Positions 26,282-36,433 of a stretch of 64,000 nt of DNA are shown here, piece by piece (the first letter of the stretch is position 1; every line of letters begins with the position of its first letter). The stretch comes from JBGVSA01 sp049840475. GTDB lineage: Bacteria > Pseudomonadota > Gammaproteobacteria > Burkholderiales > Rhodocyclaceae. The notes below the pieces were generated by a model that was not told the DNA's origin, searched no databases, and saw nothing but the letters and a program-made list of their open reading frames with translations. Location of the stretch: positions 62,001 through 126,000 of the forward strand of contig JASGKX010000001.1 of assembly GCA_049840475.1 (NCBI GenBank), given 5' to 3'. A program made the translations under genes and the position numbers.

Positions 26282-27193
26282 ATGGCGATCAAAAGATTCG
26301 CAGGAGTGATTCCTCCGGTCCCGACCATCCTCGATGAAGAGGGCAATTTCGACGCAGACGGCATGGGCGTATTGATTGATCGTCTGCTTGAGTCAGATGT
26401 CGATGCGTTCCTGTTCCTGGGCAGCGCGGGCGAGTTTGCACACCTGCCCATGGCGCAGCGCCAGCGCATCGCCGAGTTCTGCGTCCACCGCGTAGCGGGG
26501 CGACGCCCCGTCATCATCGGCACGGCCGCATGCTCGACCGATGAGGTCATCCTGCTCAGCCAGCACGCGGCCGTCATCGGCGCGGACGCCGTGATGGTAG
26601 TGAATCCGTACTACGCAGTGCTCACCGAAGAGCGCCTCTACCTCCACTACCGCCAGATTGCCGAAGCCAGCGAGCTGCCGGTGCTGCTCTACAACTTCCC
26701 CGCCCTCACCGGCCAGGACTTGTCCATCGAGCTGGTACAGCGGCTGGCGCTCGACTGCCCGAACATCATCGGCATCAAGGACACCGTCAACTGCATGAGC
26801 CACATCCGCCGGCTGATCCTCGAAGTGAAGGGCGCTCGCCCCGAGTTCATCGTGCTGTGCGGGTTCGACGAATACATGTTCGATACCTTGCTGCTCGGCG
26901 GCGACGGCGTGATTCCCGCCACATCGAATTTCGCGCCCGAGATCTGCTGCGGGGTCTATCGCGCCTACCGCGAAGGGGATCTCTCTACGGCGAGGACGCT
27001 CATGCGGCGCCTGGCCGCACTGTCGCGCATCTATTCCACTGACACTCCGTTTGCCGGCCTCATCAAGGAAGCACTGCTTCTGACCGGCGTTCCGGTGTCA
27101 ACCGCGGTGGCCCGCCCGGCAACGAGACCCGACGCGCAGACGCGGGCTCGCCTGGTGGCCATTCTCGACAGCGCAGAGGTTGCGCATAGCTGA
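26282..27193 (+). CDS. DapA/NanA-family lyase or dehydratase
   Basis: Class-I aldolase-superfamily barrel of 303 residues. The Schiff-base Lys is K166 (GIKDTV), the assisting Tyr is Y137 (LLYNFP), and GSAGEFAHLP replaces the GTTGE motif. Family members include dihydrodipicolinate synthase, sialate lyase, 2-keto-3-deoxy-sugar-acid aldolases and 5-keto-4-deoxyglucarate dehydratase. Being first in an operon for galacturonic-acid-containing oligosaccharides, it most likely cleaves or dehydrates a keto-deoxy sugar acid; lysine synthesis is unlikely. The ribosome site AAGGAG is 9 bases upstream of ATG 26282. Confidence 0.85.
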   Translation: MAIKRFAGVIPPVPTILDEEGNFDADGMGVLIDRLLESDVDAFLFLGSAGEFAHLPMAQRQRIAEFCVHRVAGRRPVIIGTAACSTDEVILLSQHAAVIGADAVMVVNPYYAVLTEERLYLHYRQIAEASELPVLLYNFPALTGQDLSIELVQRLALDCPNIIGIKDTVNCMSHIRRLILEVKGARPEFIVLCGFDEYMFDTLLLGGDGVIPATSNFAPEICCGVYRAYREGDLSTARTLMRRLAALSRIYSTDTPFAGLIKEALLLTGVPVSTAVARPATRPDAQTRARLVAILDSAEVAHS

Positions 27194-27229
27194 TTGGCAT
27201 AACCGCATACCCGCGAGGAGACACACGGT

Positions 27230-28114
27230 ATGTACGAGAATAAAAAGCTGGGCTTCCTGTTCGTGTTGCCCTTTTTGCTCGGCGTTCTGCTCTTCAAGCT
27301 CTTTCCGTTCGTGACGAGCCTGGCGCTGAGCTTCACCGAGTACGACATCATCAATCCCCCCGTATACATCGGGGTGGAGAACTACCAGGAGCTGTTCCAG
27401 AACGATCCGCTCTTTCGCCAGTCGTTGGGCGTCACGCTCATGTTCGTGCTGATCGGCGTGCCTCTGCGCGTGGGCTTTGCACTGTTCATCGCGCATGTAT
27501 TGAACTTCAAGCTTCGCGGCATCAACTTCTTCCGCTCGGCCTTCTACCTGCCGTCGATCCTCGGCGGGTCCATCGCAGCAGCGGTGATGTGGCGCTTCAT
27601 CTTCTCGCAGCACGGGCTGGTGAACCTCGCGCTGGGCAAGATCGGCATCGCGCCGATTGCGTGGCTCGCCAACGAGCATTACTCGATCTGGACGATCATC
27701 CTGTTGTTCACTTGGCAGTTCGGTTCGGCCATGGTCATCTTCCTGGCAGCGCTGCAGAACGTATCGCCCTCGCTCTATGAGGCCGCCGAGATCGATGGCG
27801 CCAGCAAGTGGCAACAGTTCTTCCGCATCACGGTGCCGCTGATCACGCCGGTGATCTTCTTCAACCTCGTCATGCAGATGGTCCAGGCCTTCCAGGAATT
27901 CAACGGGCCTTACATGGTGACCGAGGGTGGGCCGCTGCACTCGACCTATCTGCTGTCCCTCTACATCTACGAGCAGAGCTTCAAGTTCTTCAATCTGGGG
28001 TACGGCAGCGCGCTGTCCTGGGTGTTGTTCGCCATCGTCGCGTTCCTGAGCGGAGCGGCGTTCCTGAGCTCGAAGTACTGGGTGTTCTACGCCGGCGAAA
28101 AGGACCACAAATGA
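27230..28114 (+). CDS. Sugar ABC transporter permease, MalF/UgpA type (TogM-like)
   Basis: Inner-membrane permease of 294 residues with six predicted helices. The EAA loop (EAAEIDGASKWQQFFRITVPLITP) docks the ATPase. GGPLHSTYLLSLYIYEQSF is a usual carbohydrate-permease segment. Together with the next three genes it forms a complete CUT1 importer. The gene set around it (GH4, GH105) suggests oligogalacturonide or rhamnogalacturonide uptake, as for TogMNAB of Dickeya; this substrate call is inference. The stop overlaps the next start. Confidence 0.88.
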   Translation: MYENKKLGFLFVLPFLLGVLLFKLFPFVTSLALSFTEYDIINPPVYIGVENYQELFQNDPLFRQSLGVTLMFVLIGVPLRVGFALFIAHVLNFKLRGINFFRSAFYLPSILGGSIAAAVMWRFIFSQHGLVNLALGKIGIAPIAWLANEHYSIWTIILLFTWQFGSAMVIFLAALQNVSPSLYEAAEIDGASKWQQFFRITVPLITPVIFFNLVMQMVQAFQEFNGPYMVTEGGPLHSTYLLSLYIYEQSFKFFNLGYGSALSWVLFAIVAFLSGAAFLSSKYWVFYAGEKDHK

Positions 28115-29037
28115 TGAATGCACCTCAGGAAGCCCGGCTGGTGAGCCAGTTGGAGGGCCGGGATACGGTCGCCTCCGACGCCGAAGCCGAACGCACGCGT
28201 CGCCGCGAACGCATCAACGCAGCCATCCGCTACACCGTGCTGATTGCCGTCGGCCTGCTCATGCTCTATCCGATGATCTGGCTGGTGGGCGCCTCGTTCA
28301 AGAGCAATACCGAGATCTTCAGCGAGATGGGCTTCATCCCTTCGCGCCTGGACTTCACCGCGTACGTGAAAGGCTGGCAGACCAGTACCGAGTACACCTT
28401 CGCCACGTATTTCCTGAACTCGTTCCTGATTACGATCCCGCGCATCTTCGTGACCGTGGTGTCGTGCGTGCTGGTGGCATATGCCTTCGCGCGCTTCGAG
28501 TTCTGGGGCAAGAAGATCATGTTCAGCATCATGGTCGGCACCATGATGCTGCCGCTGATCATTCTGCGCCTGCCGCAGTACCTCATGTTCAAAGAGGTGG
28601 GCTGGCTGGACACCTACCTGCCGATGATCGTGCCCTCGGCATTCGCCACCGACACGTTCTTCGTCTTCATGCTCGTGCAGTTCCTGCGAGGCATGCCGCG
28701 CGACATGGAAGAAGCGGCGCAGATCGATGGCTGCAATGCCCTGCAATTGCTCTGGCACATCATCGTGCCGCTACTCAAGCCGGCGATCATTTCCGTGATC
28801 GTCTTCCAGTTCATCTGGACCATGAACGACTTCATGGGCCCGCTGATTTACCTCTCCACCGTCGAAAAGTATCCCGTGTCGCTGGCACTGAAGATGAGCA
28901 TCGGGGCCACGGAGGAAGTCGAGTGGGGAAGCGTGCTGGCCATATCCGTCGTGGCGTTGCTGCCGTCGGTGATGGTGTTCTTCATGGCGCAAAAACACTT
29001 CATCGAAGGTGCTGCGAGCAGCGGCATCAAGGGATAA
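28111..29037 (+). CDS. Sugar ABC transporter permease, MalG/UgpE type (TogN-like)
   Basis: Second permease (308 residues): a hydrophilic N-terminal stretch of about 45 residues with many Arg and Glu, then six helices and the EAA loop EEAAQIDGCNALQLLWHIIVPLLKP. The C-terminal MAQKHFIEGAASSGIKG ending is typical of MalG-type permeases. ATG 28111 overlaps the preceding TGA. The upstream same-frame extension is only the shadow of the first permease. Confidence 0.9.
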   Translation: MMNAPQEARLVSQLEGRDTVASDAEAERTRRRERINAAIRYTVLIAVGLLMLYPMIWLVGASFKSNTEIFSEMGFIPSRLDFTAYVKGWQTSTEYTFATYFLNSFLITIPRIFVTVVSCVLVAYAFARFEFWGKKIMFSIMVGTMMLPLIILRLPQYLMFKEVGWLDTYLPMIVPSAFATDTFFVFMLVQFLRGMPRDMEEAAQIDGCNALQLLWHIIVPLLKPAIISVIVFQFIWTMNDFMGPLIYLSTVEKYPVSLALKMSIGATEEVEWGSVLAISVVALLPSVMVFFMAQKHFIEGAASSGIKG

Positions 29038-29059
29038 GAGACATAGGCAGGAGACAGGA

Positions 29060-30193
<1,134 letters not shown>

Positions 30194-30240
30194 CAGCCAG
30201 ACGATCAAGGACGCGTTCCTTTCAAGTGAGGAGACACAGA

Positions 30241-31533
30241 ATGAACAGACGTAGCATGCTCAAGTCCGCCGCCGCGCTCAGTCTGGCGCTGGCAGCCCCG
30301 CTGGTGTGGTCGCAAGAGACCACACTGCGCTTTTCATGGTGGGGCGGCGCCGAGCGTCACGAAACCACACTCAAGGCCATTGCCGCTTTCGAAGCCAAGA
30401 ACCCGGGCGTCAAGGTCAAGGGCGAATACATGGGCTTCAACGGCTACCAGGAGCGCCTGTCCACGCAGATCGCCGGGGGCAACGAACCCGACATCATGCA
30501 GATCAACTGGGCATGGATGTCCGCGTACTCCAAGCGCGGCGATGGCTTCCTCGACCTGAACAAGTACAAACAGGTCGTGGCGCTGAAAGAGTACTCACCC
30601 GAAGCGCTGCGCATGGGCACCATCAACGGCAAGCTCAACGGCCTGCCCGTCACCTACTCGGCGCGCATCTTCCAATGGAACAAGTCCGCCTTCGACAAGG
30701 CCGGCCTTACGCCGCCCAAGACCTGGGACGAGCTGTTCACCACCGGCAAGGCCTTCCGCGCCAAGCTCGGTGATCGCGCCTACATGCTCGACGGCGAACT
30801 CAACGACATGATCGTGCTCGCGCAGACCTACGTGGAGCAAAAGTACGGCACACAGTTCATCAGCCCGACCGAACCCAAGATCGCCATGAGCCAGCAAGCG
30901 CTGGTCGAGTGGTTCCGTTTCTACAAGCGGCTGACCGATGAACGCGTTGCGATTCCACTGCCTGACCGCGACAGCCTGGGCGGCGCCAGCAAGCCGACCG
31001 AGCAACAGCCGGACTGGTCGGCAGGCAACTGGGGCGGCAGCTACATCTGGGATTCAATGGTCCGCCTGCGTGAAGGCGCGTTGGGCAAGGATCAGAAGTA
31101 CGAAATCGGCGAGATGCCGATCCTGCCGCAGGCGAAGAACTCGGGCCTCTTTGGTCGCCCCGGCATGATGTTCGTGGTCGGCAAGAACACCAAGCATGCA
31201 GAGCTTGCCGCCAAGTTCGTCAACTTCATGCTGACCGACCCTGAAGCCGCGCGCATCCTGGGGCTCTCGCGCGGCATGCCTGCCGCCAACAGCCAGTACA
31301 AGGTGTTGAGTACCGGCGATCAGGTCACGCCGAATGAGATCAAGGCCTTCGAGCTGATCCAGAAATACAAGGACTCCGGCAAGATCACCCTGCCCTCGCC
31401 ACTCTACGAACACCCGCGCATGCAGCGCCTGATCCGCGAGGTCTTCGAGCAGGTGGCTTACGGAAAGATCAACGAAGAGCAGGCCGCCAAGCGTTTGCAG
31501 GACGAGGGCTCGACCCTGTTGCGCCGCCTTTGA
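30241..31533 (+). CDS. Periplasmic sugar-oligomer binding protein (TogB-like)
   Basis: Extracellular solute-binding protein family 1, 430 residues. A signal peptide with twin Arg near the start (MNRRSMLKSAAALSLALAAP) ends about residue 25. The mature part begins TTLRFSWWGGAERHETTLKAI, typical of CUT1 binding proteins; PDIMQINWAWMS and GLPVTYSARIFQWNKSAFDKAGL follow. ATG 30241 has AGGAGA upstream. The paired hairpins after it may protect this transcript end, as binding proteins are usually made in excess of permeases. Confidence 0.9.
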   Translation: MNRRSMLKSAAALSLALAAPLVWSQETTLRFSWWGGAERHETTLKAIAAFEAKNPGVKVKGEYMGFNGYQERLSTQIAGGNEPDIMQINWAWMSAYSKRGDGFLDLNKYKQVVALKEYSPEALRMGTINGKLNGLPVTYSARIFQWNKSAFDKAGLTPPKTWDELFTTGKAFRAKLGDRAYMLDGELNDMIVLAQTYVEQKYGTQFISPTEPKIAMSQQALVEWFRFYKRLTDERVAIPLPDRDSLGGASKPTEQQPDWSAGNWGGSYIWDSMVRLREGALGKDQKYEIGEMPILPQAKNSGLFGRPGMMFVVGKNTKHAELAAKFVNFMLTDPEAARILGLSRGMPAANSQYKVLSTGDQVTPNEIKAFELIQKYKDSGKITLPSPLYEHPRMQRLIREVFEQVAYGKINEEQAAKRLQDEGSTLLRRL

Positions 31534-31541
31534 TGGCACAC

Positions 31542-31612
31542 GGGCGGTTCGTGGCGTGCGTCCGCACAGGATGCACGCCACCGCCCATCACCAGGCCGCC
31601 ACGCTGGCGGCC
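31542..31612 (+). other. Two intercistronic hairpins after the binding-protein gene
   Basis: The first is a long stem, GGGCGG then TGGCGTGC pairing with GCACGCCA then CCGCCC (31542-31585). The second is GGCCGCCA/TGGCGGCC with a CGC loop (31594-31612). Neither has a T run. This fits mRNA stabilisation or processing inside the operon rather than full termination. Confidence 0.55.
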
Positions 31613-31680
31613 GACCCACTGAACATTTCGTCGACGCCCTGCGCGCCCTGCGCACCGTCACGCACTCTTGAGGGAATACG

Positions 31681-33084
31681 ATGAGCACGCAAGACAACAC
31701 CTCCGCCGCCAAGAACCTGAAGATCGCCTACATCGGCGGCGGCTCGCGCGGCTGGGCCTGGAAACTGATGAGTGACCTGGCGCTGGAGCCGCAGCTCGGT
31801 GGCGAGGTGCGTTTGTATGACATCAACCTTCAGGCCGCCCGCGACAACATGGTGGTCGGCGAACGCATTTCTGCGCTGCCCGAATCGCAGAGCCAATGGC
31901 GCTACGTGGCGTCCCCCACCCTGGCCGACGCGCTGACCGGTGCGGACTTCGTTGTGATATCGATCGTGCCGGGCACGTTCGAAGAGATGGCATCCGACGT
32001 GCACGCGCCGGAGCGGTACGCCATGTACCAGTCGGTCGGTGACACCGCCGGGCCCGGCGGACTGATGCGCGCGTTGCGGACCATCCCCATCTACGTCGGC
32101 TTTGCACACGCCATTCGCGACTATTGCCCCGAGGCGTGGGTCATCAATTACACCAACCCGATGGCGCTGTGCACGCGCACGCTATTCGCGGCGTTCCCCG
32201 GCATCAAAGCCTTCGGTTGCTGCCATGAAGTGTTCGGCACACAAAAACTGTTGGCCGCCGCCATCAACGACATGCTCGATGTCCCTGCGCCGCCGCGCGA
32301 GGACATCCGCATCAACGTGCTGGGCATCAACCACTTTACGTGGCTGGATCAAGCCAGTTGGCACGGCATGGACCTGCTCCCGCTGTACGAGCAGTTCGTG
32401 CAGAAGCACTACGCACAAGGGTGGAAAGACAAGCACCTCGAAAACTGGATGATGAAGGAAGCGTTCTTCCGCTCTGTCCACCGCGTAAAGTTCGACCTCT
32501 TCCAGAAATACGGCCTGATCGCCGCCGCAGGCGATCGCCACCTTGCCGAGTTCATGCCGGGCAGTTGGTATCTGCGCGATCCCGAAACGGTAGCGGCGTG
32601 GGGCTTTGGCCTGACGCCCGTGTCGTGGCGCGAGGGCAATCGCATCGAACTCGAAGCGCAGGCGGCACGCCTGGTGAGCGGCGAGGAAGCGCCCGTCCTG
32701 TCGCCCAGCGGCGAAGAAGGCGTTCGACAGATCAAAGCGTTGGTCGGGCTGGGCGACTTCGTCACCAATGTGAATCTGCCGAACGAAGGGCAACTCGAAG
32801 GCGCTCCGCTGGACGCCGTCGTCGAAACCAACGCTTTCTTCTCGCGTGACAGCGTGAGGCCGGTGTCGGCAGGTGCGCTGCCCAGCGGGCTGAGTACGCT
32901 GGTGAATCTGCACATCGGCAATCACGAGACGATCCTCGAAGCCGCGCTCACCTGCGACAAGGAACTGGCATTCCAGGCCTTCTGCAATGATCCGCAGGTA
33001 CGCCTGTCGATGGACGACGCTCAGGCACTCTTCAGCCGCATGCTCCAGAACACTGCTGCCTACCTGCCTGGCTGGCAGCTCTGA
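31681..33084 (+). CDS. Glycoside hydrolase family 4, probable alpha-galacturonidase
   Basis: NAD- and divalent-metal-dependent GH4 enzyme, 467 residues. The Rossmann start is IAYIGGGSRGWAWKLMSDLA; INYTNPMA provides the metal/substrate Asn-Pro motif; the catalytic Cys-His pair lies in CHEVFG (Cys181-His182-Glu183-Val184); INVLGINHFTW follows. The CHEV motif is the one reported as specific to GH4 alpha-galacturonidases, whereas alpha-galactosidases have CHSV. With the ABC importer, GH105 gene and dehydratase around it, it should release galacturonic acid from imported oligosaccharides. GAGG is upstream of ATG 31681. Confidence 0.88.
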   Translation: MSTQDNTSAAKNLKIAYIGGGSRGWAWKLMSDLALEPQLGGEVRLYDINLQAARDNMVVGERISALPESQSQWRYVASPTLADALTGADFVVISIVPGTFEEMASDVHAPERYAMYQSVGDTAGPGGLMRALRTIPIYVGFAHAIRDYCPEAWVINYTNPMALCTRTLFAAFPGIKAFGCCHEVFGTQKLLAAAINDMLDVPAPPREDIRINVLGINHFTWLDQASWHGMDLLPLYEQFVQKHYAQGWKDKHLENWMMKEAFFRSVHRVKFDLFQKYGLIAAAGDRHLAEFMPGSWYLRDPETVAAWGFGLTPVSWREGNRIELEAQAARLVSGEEAPVLSPSGEEGVRQIKALVGLGDFVTNVNLPNEGQLEGAPLDAVVETNAFFSRDSVRPVSAGALPSGLSTLVNLHIGNHETILEAALTCDKELAFQAFCNDPQVRLSMDDAQALFSRMLQNTAAYLPGWQL

Positions 33085-33097
33085 TCCGGAGACAACG

Positions 33098-34219
33098 ATG
33101 GCCGGCATCTCGAAAGCTGAACTCGAACGAAAACTCGCCGCGCTCCACGACGGGGTGACGGCCATCCGCGAAGACGATGCCCTGCTGCGCGCCAGTGGCG
33201 CCTACGGGTCCGACATGTCCATCGAATTGTGGGACTGGGCACAGGGCGTCGGGTTGTACGGCATCTGGCGCCTGTACCGTGCGACGGGCGATGCGCATTA
33301 CCTCGATTACCTCGAAGGGTGGTACGCACGACATCGGCATGAAGCCGCCGTCAAGAACGTCAACCATGTGGCGCCCATGCTCACATTGGCGTCGTTGTGG
33401 GAAATGCGCGGCGGCGATGAAGACCGCGACTTGATCGAGGACTACAGTGCCTGGATCGCCTCCGATCTGCTGCGCACCGAAATGGGCGGATACGCCCACA
33501 CCACCGCCACGCGCAACAACGAAGAACAGTTGTGGGTCAACACGCTCTTCATGAGCGGACTCTTCCAGGCCAAGGCCGGCGCGCTGCTCGGCCGACCGTC
33601 GTACTGCGACGACGTGCTCTACCAGTTTCTGCTGCACGCGCACTTCCTGATCGATCGCGAGTCCGGACTGTGGCGCCATGGTTGGCACTTCGGCGAGCGG
33701 CATCATTTCTCCCGCGCGCTATGGGCGCGGGGTAACGGGTGGGCGGCCATCACTGCCGTCGAATTGATCGACCTGCTGCCGCCATCCGTCGGCGCCGCGG
33801 CGCTCAGATTTGCGCGAGAGGCGTTCCAGCGTCACTGCACGGCACTGCTCAAAGTACAAGCCGGCAACGGTATGTGGCACACGCTGCTCGACGAACCCAC
33901 CAGCTACCAGGAGACCTCCGGCACGGCGGCTATCGCTTATGCCTTCCTGAAAGGCGTGCGGCTCGGCCTCCTCCCGCCCCCCTTCGAAGCTGCTGGCGCG
34001 CGCGCGATCCGCGCCGTGCTCGATCGCGTGGATACCGCGGGCGATGTTGCCGAAGTGTCCTCCGGCACACCGGTGTTCAATACCTTGCAGGAATACCGCG
34101 ACGTCCCCATCAAGCAACGCTCCTACGGCCAGTCTTTGGCCATGCTTGCGCTGTCTGAATGCCTGCTTCACCCGGCGCTTCATGGCGCGCGGCCACACCA
34201 AAAGAGCCTCACGCAATGA
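33098..34219 (+). CDS. GH105-type unsaturated rhamnogalacturonyl hydrolase
   Basis: (alpha/alpha)6-barrel protein of 373 residues related to YteR/YesR, which hydrate and remove the unsaturated galacturonyl end left by pectate or rhamnogalacturonan lyases. Recognisable blocks: WDWAQGVGLYGI, NHVAPML, EEQLWVNTLFMSGLFQAKAG, ESGLWRHGWHF, ARGNGWA and TSYQETSGTAAIAYA. The position that is the catalytic Asp in YteR-like enzymes (W-V-D-T-L-F-M) is Asn148 here, so activity may be altered. GGAGA precedes ATG 33098, and the stop overlaps the dehydratase start (ATGA). Confidence 0.85.
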   Translation: MAGISKAELERKLAALHDGVTAIREDDALLRASGAYGSDMSIELWDWAQGVGLYGIWRLYRATGDAHYLDYLEGWYARHRHEAAVKNVNHVAPMLTLASLWEMRGGDEDRDLIEDYSAWIASDLLRTEMGGYAHTTATRNNEEQLWVNTLFMSGLFQAKAGALLGRPSYCDDVLYQFLLHAHFLIDRESGLWRHGWHFGERHHFSRALWARGNGWAAITAVELIDLLPPSVGAAALRFAREAFQRHCTALLKVQAGNGMWHTLLDEPTSYQETSGTAAIAYAFLKGVRLGLLPPPFEAAGARAIRAVLDRVDTAGDVAEVSSGTPVFNTLQEYRDVPIKQRSYGQSLAMLALSECLLHPALHGARPHQKSLTQ

Positions 34220-36395
34220 GCATCGATTCCGTCATCAATCCCGAGTTCGCATCGCTTCGCGTCGTCGAGCGCACCAACATCTATCGCGACTGCATCCAGG
34301 GGCTGGCCAACGAGCCGATCACCGTGCGCGCATTGCTGCGCCGGGCGCAGGCTTTTCTCGCCCATGAAGACGGCTTCGCCGGGCTCGGCGACATCGATCA
34401 GGCGGCCATCGTCGAACGCCTCCATGAAAACCGCCCACGCGTGGTCATCATCCAAGGTTCGCCCGACCACCCCGCGCACCTGTTCGATCATGAGCACACC
34501 CTGCGCGCCGCTGCACGAATCTGGCAGAACGGAGGCGTGCCGTTCGTTTTCGGCATTCCGGTGATCTGCGACGGGACTGCGCAGAGCAACATCGGCCAGA
34601 GCTATTCGCTGGCATCGCGCAACCACACCGCGGCAGCGGTGAACATCAACTTCGAAGGGCATGGCTACCATGCCGCCTACGTGCTGGCGGGCTGCGACAA
34701 GTCACCGACCGGCATCCTGTCGGGCCTGGCGGCGGCAGATCGTGCGCGTCGCCGCCCTGAACGTGGAAATGCGCCCGCTTGGGCCATCTTCGTACCGTCG
34801 CACGTCTTGCAGGGCGGGCAGATCCCGGCCGAAACCATGACAAGACTCGACGCGCTGCGCCTGCGTGCCGTTCGACGCGGGGCATCCAGAGTTGGCCGAT
34901 GACATCGAGGAGAACTGCCGCTACATCCTGCAGTGTTCTTCGGATGAAGCCTTCCTTGGCATTTTCCGCCGCGCCGTCAATCTGGCGTTGATGAGCCAGG
35001 CGGAGTCCGACCACCTGCTCAAGGCGCTGGCTGCAGCAACGTGCGAGGACGACGGCGGCATCTGCGCCTTCAACGGCACAGGCAACTCGTCGCGTACGCT
35101 GGTGAGCGCGCTCGGATTCGTGCCGCCCGCGTCAGAACTCCTGATGAGCACGCCGCCCTCGTCCATCGTCAACGAGAACGTCGATCACCTTTTCCGCCTC
35201 ATCAACAAACCAGAATTCGCCATCTGCGAAGTGCTTGAACGCAACTACGCCAATGCGATCCGCATTCACTGCGCAACAGGCAGTTCGACCAACCTGATGC
35301 TGCACATGCCCTGTGTCATGCGTCACGCGGGGTTCGACGTCAGCTTGCAGGATTACGAAGACGTACGCCTGGCGCAAAAAATACCCGACGTGTTCGCTCA
35401 CAGTCTCGTCGAGGGGCGCGACACCTACGTGCTGGCGCAACAGGCGCGCGACGGCATGCATCGTGGCGTCGAGAGCATCTACAAAGTGCTCGCCGATCTG
35501 GGCGTGCGCATGGACCTGGATGCGCCGACCATTACCGGGCGGAGCTGGTCCGCCCGCATCGCCGACATGCGTGAAGCCGTCTCGTCGCGCTTGCCGCAAT
35601 CGCGCTCCGTCATCCGCATCGCCCCCGTGCGCGACATCTCTGGCACAGACATCATGCGCGGCAACTTCTTCTCGTCATGCACGCTCAAGGTGGCGGGCAT
35701 GTCGAGCGACCAGTACGAGCGCTTCGATGGACGTGTCTTCGTCGTGCGTTACTACGAGAACGAGAACGATTGCAACGTGGACCTGCAGAGCGCGCATTTG
35801 ATCGATCAGCTCGCGCAGCTCCCGGTATTCACGCCACAGCTTTGCGAACGACTCCGTGCCATCAATGGCGGACATGAGGCCAACGTCAAAGCCATGATCG
35901 AAAGCGGCAGCATCGCTTTCGCCTTTGTGATCGCTGGGCAGGGTCCGGTCGCCTTCGGCATGCCGGAAATGTTCGCCCCCAGCCAATACATGCGCCATCA
36001 CAGCGTGCTGGAGCGCGGCTCCATCCTGATGACAGATGGACGCTATTCAGGTGTCACCAAAGGCGCCTGCGTCGGACACATCACGCCGGAAGCCTGGGAC
36101 GGTGGCGGCATCGGAGCGCTCAAGGATGGCGACCTACTGTGGGTACGCCTGCGGGCACGACGCATCGATGTCATTGATGCGCACGCGTTCGTGGACGAGG
36201 GGAACCTGTTGGTGCCGGAGACTTTCAAGCCCGACGCCATGCGCGAGACGCAGGCCCTGCGCCGCCAGCGGATGGCCGAACGGCGGCTACAGATTGCCGC
36301 CTGCAATACGCTCAGCCACGTGACGGATGCCGAACGCGGCGTGGTGCCGGAAGAAGTTCGACATCCGGGCAACGCTGCCGTGGTCGCCCAAGTAA
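34216..36395 (+). pseudogene. IlvD/Edd-family sugar-acid dehydratase, disrupted by two +1 frameshifts
   Basis: The start (ATG 34216, coupled to GH105) leads into a normal IlvD/Edd N-terminus with PVICDGT and GCDKSPTG. The frame ends at TGA 34900-34902. Homologous sequence resumes one frame over from GTTCGAC at 34870-34876 (DAGHPELADDIEENCRYILQ) and runs through GGICAFNGTGNSSR and DGRYSGVTKGACVGHITPEA. At a second GTTCGAC (36356-36362) another one-base shift gives the plausible end DIRATLPWSPK and stop at 36393-36395; without it the frame runs on into antisense of the next gene. Removing one base at each site gives about 725 residues with all three cluster-ligand Cys regions. The intact enzyme should dehydrate an aldonic or uronic acid. 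It is either truly inactivated or a sequence error. Confidence 0.85.
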
Positions 36396-36398
36396 GGC

Positions 36399-36417
36399 GG
36401 CTCGCCATCTGCGAGCC
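36399..36417. other. Hairpin between the dehydratase and the Nit2-type gene
   Basis: GGCTCGC (36399-36405) and GCGAGCC (36411-36417) with a five-base loop, between convergent genes. No T run; possible weak terminator. Confidence 0.4.
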
Positions 36418-36433
36418 GAGAATGATGCCTGTT

